Positions 60,992 through 64,000 of a DNA stretch of 64,000 bases are shown here, piece by piece. This DNA comes from an uncultured Christensenella sp. (GTDB lineage: Bacteria; Bacillota; Clostridia; Christensenellales; CAG-917). The stretch lies in NCBI GenBank assembly GCA_910584155.1, contig CAJTYG010000001.1:206023-270022 (forward strand), in the 5' to 3' direction. Numbering within the stretch: position 1 is the stretch's first letter; each line of letters begins with the position of its first letter. The notes beneath the pieces were generated by a model. That model worked only from the letters and a program-made list of their open reading frames with translations, made no database searches and was not told the origin of the DNA. A program made the translations under genes and the position numbers.

Positions 60992-61666
60992 ATGGAAAGA
61001 GTGAAAGTAGTTGAGATCAAAGAAGATATAACCTCCCGTAACAACGCTCAGGCGCAGTCCATAAGGGACGAGCTCAAGCGCAGAGGAGTGTTTTTTTTAA
61101 ACGTAATGTCGTCGCCGGGCAGCGGAAAGACTACGCTTATCGTAAGCCTTATAAACAGACTGAAAAAGGATTTTAAAATCGGTGTGATAGAGGCGGATAT
61201 AGACAGCGCAGTCGACGCTCAGACGGTAAGTGATGTCACGGGCGTAAAAACCGTGCAGATCCACACGATGGGCGCCTGTCATCTCACCTGTCAGATGGCG
61301 TATGAGTCGCTCGAAGCGCTCGGCATAGACGGGCTTGACTTTGTTATCCTTGAAAACATAGGCAATCTCGTCTGCCCTGCGGAATTCGATACGGGCGCTT
61401 CCGCAAATCTTGTCATTCTGTCCGTGCCCGAGGGGGACGACAAGCCCATAAAGTATCCGCTTATGTTTGAGGTGGCAGACGTTGTCGCAGTCACAAAAAA
61501 GGACGTTTTGCCCGCATTTGATTTTTCAATAGACAAGGCGGAGACAAACATCAATATGCGCAACAAAAATACGCCCGTATTTTTTGTGTCCGCAGTGAGC
61601 GGCGAGGGCGTGGACGAGCTTGCCGAATATCTTAAGAGCAAGGCAATGAAAATAACGGAAGCATAA
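60992..61666 (+). CDS. hypB: HypB, nickel-binding GTPase for hydrogenase maturation
   Basis: A 224-residue HypB. The ATG at 60992 gives a normal family N-terminus; the ORF could be extended to 60950 only through the promoter. The P-loop MSSPGSGKTTL (about 39-49), the metal-site residues in GACHLTCQM (about 91-99) with NLVCPAEFDTG (about 124-134), and VTKKDVLP (about 166) are intact. HypB delivers nickel to [NiFe]-hydrogenase with HypA. No hypA, other hyp gene or hydrogenase is in the window, so it may act in another nickel pathway or with distant partners. The N-terminal His-rich nickel-storage tail is absent. Confidence 0.93.
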   Translation: MERVKVVEIKEDITSRNNAQAQSIRDELKRRGVFFLNVMSSPGSGKTTLIVSLINRLKKDFKIGVIEADIDSAVDAQTVSDVTGVKTVQIHTMGACHLTCQMAYESLEALGIDGLDFVILENIGNLVCPAEFDTGASANLVILSVPEGDDKPIKYPLMFEVADVVAVTKKDVLPAFDFSIDKAETNINMRNKNTPVFFVSAVSGEGVDELAEYLKSKAMKITEA

Positions 61667-61696
61667 GGCTAATAATCGGATATACGGAGGCAATAT

Positions 61697-62185
61697 ATGA
61701 GCGAAACTCAAAGAGATTATTGGGAAAGTCGCAGTTATGCGAAACGATGGGTGTTTTGGGCTGTAGTTATCATACCCATAGTAATTATTGCCGTATTTTT
61801 GATTGTTTTGTTCACGGTCGGATTCGGTGCTTTGGCGATAGCGTTTATTGCGATATTTTGCGTTTATTTGATTCTGTTTATTGCATTTTATAGAAAACTC
61901 AAATGGTATAGCCCGATTTTCATTTTTTCGCTTACGGTGGACGGATTGCATTTTACGATTGAAGGACATCCCGAAAGCGAATTTTTCAATTCTTACTCCA
62001 ACATTGCTTACTTTACCGTCAAAAATCATAAAAACGGACTTTCGACCGTTTTTATGAAGTTTAAAGAAGCAACGGATGCGGGTGTTTTCGGACGCCCTAA
62101 GGACATAACGTTGAATTCGGTGCGAAACGGACAGCTGCTTGAGGAAATTCTTTTAAAGCACGGAGTGGAGTTTAAAAAGAATTAA
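61697..62185 (+). CDS. Two-helix membrane protein of unknown function
   Basis: A 162-residue protein with two adjacent membrane helices (about 20-43 and 46-66) and a C-terminal cytoplasmic region of about 90 residues (YSNIAYFTVKNHKNGLSTVFMKF...) that looks like a PH-like or bPH domain fold. An excellent GGAGG site precedes the ATG. I do not recognise the family. It is followed by a terminator at 62222-62250. Confidence 0.7.
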   Translation: MSETQRDYWESRSYAKRWVFWAVVIIPIVIIAVFLIVLFTVGFGALAIAFIAIFCVYLILFIAFYRKLKWYSPIFIFSLTVDGLHFTIEGHPESEFFNSYSNIAYFTVKNHKNGLSTVFMKFKEATDAGVFGRPKDITLNSVRNGQLLEEILLKHGVEFKKN

Positions 62186-62221
62186 AATATAAGCGGACAA
62201 AAATTATAAACGGATAAATAT

Positions 62222-62250
62222 AACGGCAATCACGAGTGGATTGCCGTTTA
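62222..62250 (+). terminator. Terminator after the two-helix membrane protein gene
   Basis: AACGGCAATC (62222-62231) pairs perfectly with GATTGCCGTT (62239-62248). The T run is short, so strength is moderate. Confidence 0.7.
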
Positions 62251-62468
62251 TAAAGGCATAAAAGTTTGCCGCAGTCCATACAATTTGTGAGGCGGCTTAT
62301 GCTTGATAGGCGTTCGCTTTAAACGCTTCCAGCTTGATTTTGAAGCGAATAAATATAAAAAACGGGCAATTTGTTAAACAAAATTTAAATATATTATTTA
62401 CTTTTTTTAAAACAAGTTGTAAAGTATTATTATAATAATAATTTCCTTAAGGAGGGAAAGAGGGAACT

Positions 62469-63905
62469 ATGGAAAATGAGAAGTTAATGACCGAGGATGT
62501 CAAACCCGTCAAAAACGACAAAGACGCAAGAATTTGTATCATCGGCGGCGGTCCTGCGGGAACAAGTGCGGCTATGTATCTTGAAAAAGCAGGCTACAAC
62601 AACTATGTCATCTATGAAAAGACAGACCGTGTAGGCGGCAAGGCGTTTTCACCTCTTATGGAAGTGACAACAGCCGACGGCAAAAAGGAAATGCGTACTA
62701 TCGAAATGGGCGCAGTTATGGGTTGCGATACATACTTTGCAGTCGCAGAATGCGAGAAGTTTGGCGGCACAACTCACCTTGACGGACCTCCTATGGGACG
62801 TAAATTCAAATTGGTTGACGGCTCCGACCAACCCACGCCTATCACCGCTTTGCTCAAAAAGATATTGAAGATGAGAAAGCTCTCCAAGCTTCTCGAGAAA
62901 AAATACTTCGGCTATGACGTAAACGGTCACCGTGGCGTTGCACAGGGCAAGTATGAGGGTATGTGCCCCTCACCCAAGATGAGACTTAAACGTATCAAGG
63001 GCGAAAACCCAAATCTTAAGGATTTGAGCATGCCTTTCTCCGAGTTCCTCAAGCTCAACAAGTGCGAGGACGCAGTGACTGTCTGGAAGGGACCCTTCAC
63101 ATCCTTCGGCTACGGCTATTTTGATGAAATCCCCGCAGCGTACGTACTCAAATATCTTGACGCTTTCACAGTCAAGCAGTTCTTGAGAACAGGCAAGCTC
63201 TGGACATGGAAAAACGGCACGCAGTCCATTTGGGAAGGCGTCAACAGCCACCTCAAGCACCCCGCAGTGCTCAATTCCGAGGTCACAAACGTCAGAAGAA
63301 CACCCGAAAAGGTCTATGTCACGGTAAACGGCAAAGAGGAAGAGTTTGACAAGCTCATCATCTGCACGCCTCTTGAGATGTTCCTTGAATACGGCGATCC
63401 GAGAGAGGAAGAAAAAGAGCTGTTCTCAAAAATACAAAACAAAAAGTATTTCACAATGGCTGTAAGAACGGCAGAGGGCAACACCCCCGAAATCTCTTAC
63501 TACTTCTTTGAAAATATGACAAACGAGACAAGAGGTCATATGATGGTGTTCTATCACCGCTGGCCGGCAGAGGAAGTGGTTGACCAACCCGTTGTCACAT
63601 TTACTCTGCGCAACCACGAGGGTATGGAAGACGTCCCGTTTGACGAGGCAAGAGATACAACTATTGCAGATATGGCAAAGTGCGGCAGACCTGTTGAAAA
63701 AACCGAGAGAATCGACGACTGGTACTACTTCCCGCACGTTGGCTCAAAGGACTATGCAGACGGTTGGTATGATAAGGTCGAAGCAATGCAGGGCAAGGAT
63801 AACACCTTCTATGCAGGCGAAGTGATGGCATTCGGCGATATGGAAGAAACAGTCGAATACAGCCGTGACCTTGTGTACAGATTCTTCAAATCAAAGAAAG
63901 CATAA
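62469..63905 (+). CDS. FAD-dependent oxidoreductase (flavin amine-oxidase / protoporphyrinogen-oxidase-like fold)
   Basis: A 478-residue flavoprotein. The N-terminal dinucleotide site ICIIGGGPAGTSAAMYLEKAG (about 22-43) is followed by YEKTDRVGGKAFSP (about 49-62), both typical of the amine-oxidase-type FAD family. The C-terminal FAD contact FYAGEVMAFGDMEETVEYSRD (about 444-464) matches the usual GE......G..E.A..SG region. Strong AAGGAGGG precedes the ATG. The substrate is not identifiable; related proteins oxidise amines, carotenoids or porphyrins. Gene neighbours give no clue. Confidence 0.85.
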   Translation: MENEKLMTEDVKPVKNDKDARICIIGGGPAGTSAAMYLEKAGYNNYVIYEKTDRVGGKAFSPLMEVTTADGKKEMRTIEMGAVMGCDTYFAVAECEKFGGTTHLDGPPMGRKFKLVDGSDQPTPITALLKKILKMRKLSKLLEKKYFGYDVNGHRGVAQGKYEGMCPSPKMRLKRIKGENPNLKDLSMPFSEFLKLNKCEDAVTVWKGPFTSFGYGYFDEIPAAYVLKYLDAFTVKQFLRTGKLWTWKNGTQSIWEGVNSHLKHPAVLNSEVTNVRRTPEKVYVTVNGKEEEFDKLIICTPLEMFLEYGDPREEEKELFSKIQNKKYFTMAVRTAEGNTPEISYYFFENMTNETRGHMMVFYHRWPAEEVVDQPVVTFTLRNHEGMEDVPFDEARDTTIADMAKCGRPVEKTERIDDWYYFPHVGSKDYADGWYDKVEAMQGKDNTFYAGEVMAFGDMEETVEYSRDLVYRFFKSKKA

Positions 63906-63928
63906 GCTGTTTTAATCAAAGCTTTAAA

Positions 63929-63956
63929 ACGCCACCCTCTGCGGTGGCGTTTTTTA
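63929..63956 (+). terminator. Terminator of the FAD oxidoreductase gene
   Basis: ACGCCACC (63929-63936) pairs with GGTGGCGT (63943-63950), followed by T5. Confidence 0.92.
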
Positions 63957-64000
63957 TAAAAAAAATTTTAGTTGATAGCAAAGAGTTTTTGCCATATAAT

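Overview
The window reads as a chromosomal stretch of a low-GC Gram-positive anaerobe, probably an uncultured gut member of the Clostridia. Supporting signs are the Veg protein, a DUF3794/LysM protein, AGGAGG-type ribosome binding sites, many lipobox surface proteins with BspA-type leucine-rich, GLUG and Listeria-Bacteroides repeats, glycogen/maltodextrin enzymes and a Tn4451-type serine recombinase. No rRNA or CRISPR array was seen. Rank below class cannot be read from the sequence. All calls come from reading motifs; no database search was run.

Layout. 1-12.4 kb: a MoxR / DUF58 / vWA (Bat-like) membrane operon followed by two large lipoproteins. 12.5-17.3 kb: glycogen phosphorylase and a GH13 alpha-glucan hydrolase separated by a repeat-rich spacer with a MITE-like palindrome. 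17.4-24.4 kb: Veg, a DUF3794-LysM protein, an ECF-type sigma factor with a membrane partner, a GLUG lipoprotein, a glutamate-5-kinase-like kinase and a 53-residue protein. 24.6-32.9 kb: a nickel module, made of a five-gene nickel/peptide ABC importer behind a terminator-bearing leader, then a TPR-LarE fusion, LarB and a short LarC, i.e. synthesis of the nickel-pincer cofactor without a lactate racemase gene in view.

33.0-43.9 kb is an AT-rich accessory island and the most interesting part. It holds an XRE regulator with a predicted leaderless mRNA, a 69-residue protein, a 1516-residue membrane-anchored protein with about 17 tandem repeats of two alternating types, a three-helix membrane protein with a coiled coil, a PIN-nuclease/vWA fusion, a PP2C phosphatase, a divergent protein kinase with a PIN-like N-terminus, and a TerY-type vWA protein. 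The last three form a TerY-P-like triad (vWA, phosphatase, kinase). I infer a phospho-regulated, membrane-linked stress or defence system with an RNase-like effector. It ends at a strong terminator and is followed by 0.7 kb of hairpins and degenerate repeats, then a ribbon-helix-helix protein, a TnpW-like small protein and a large serine recombinase.

47.0-50.7 kb: a second sigma factor / secreted cysteine-peptidase-like / membrane-partner unit, then four tRNA genes (initiator Met, elongator Met, Glu, Val) and a partial duplicate of the tRNA-Val 3' end. 50.7-55.4 kb: a ZIP metal transporter, a split chromate-type transporter pair and an MFS sugar-type transporter. 55.5-61.7 kb: a cell-surface glycan cluster (ABC exporter, two glycosyltransferases, a lipid kinase, a polyprenyl-phosphate sugar transferase) with an isolated hypB. 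61.7-64 kb: a small membrane protein and a FAD-dependent oxidoreductase.

A recurring regulatory theme is a promoter whose -10 box lies exactly six bases before the ATG (at 19429, 33077 and 60992), predicting leaderless mRNAs for two regulators and hypB.
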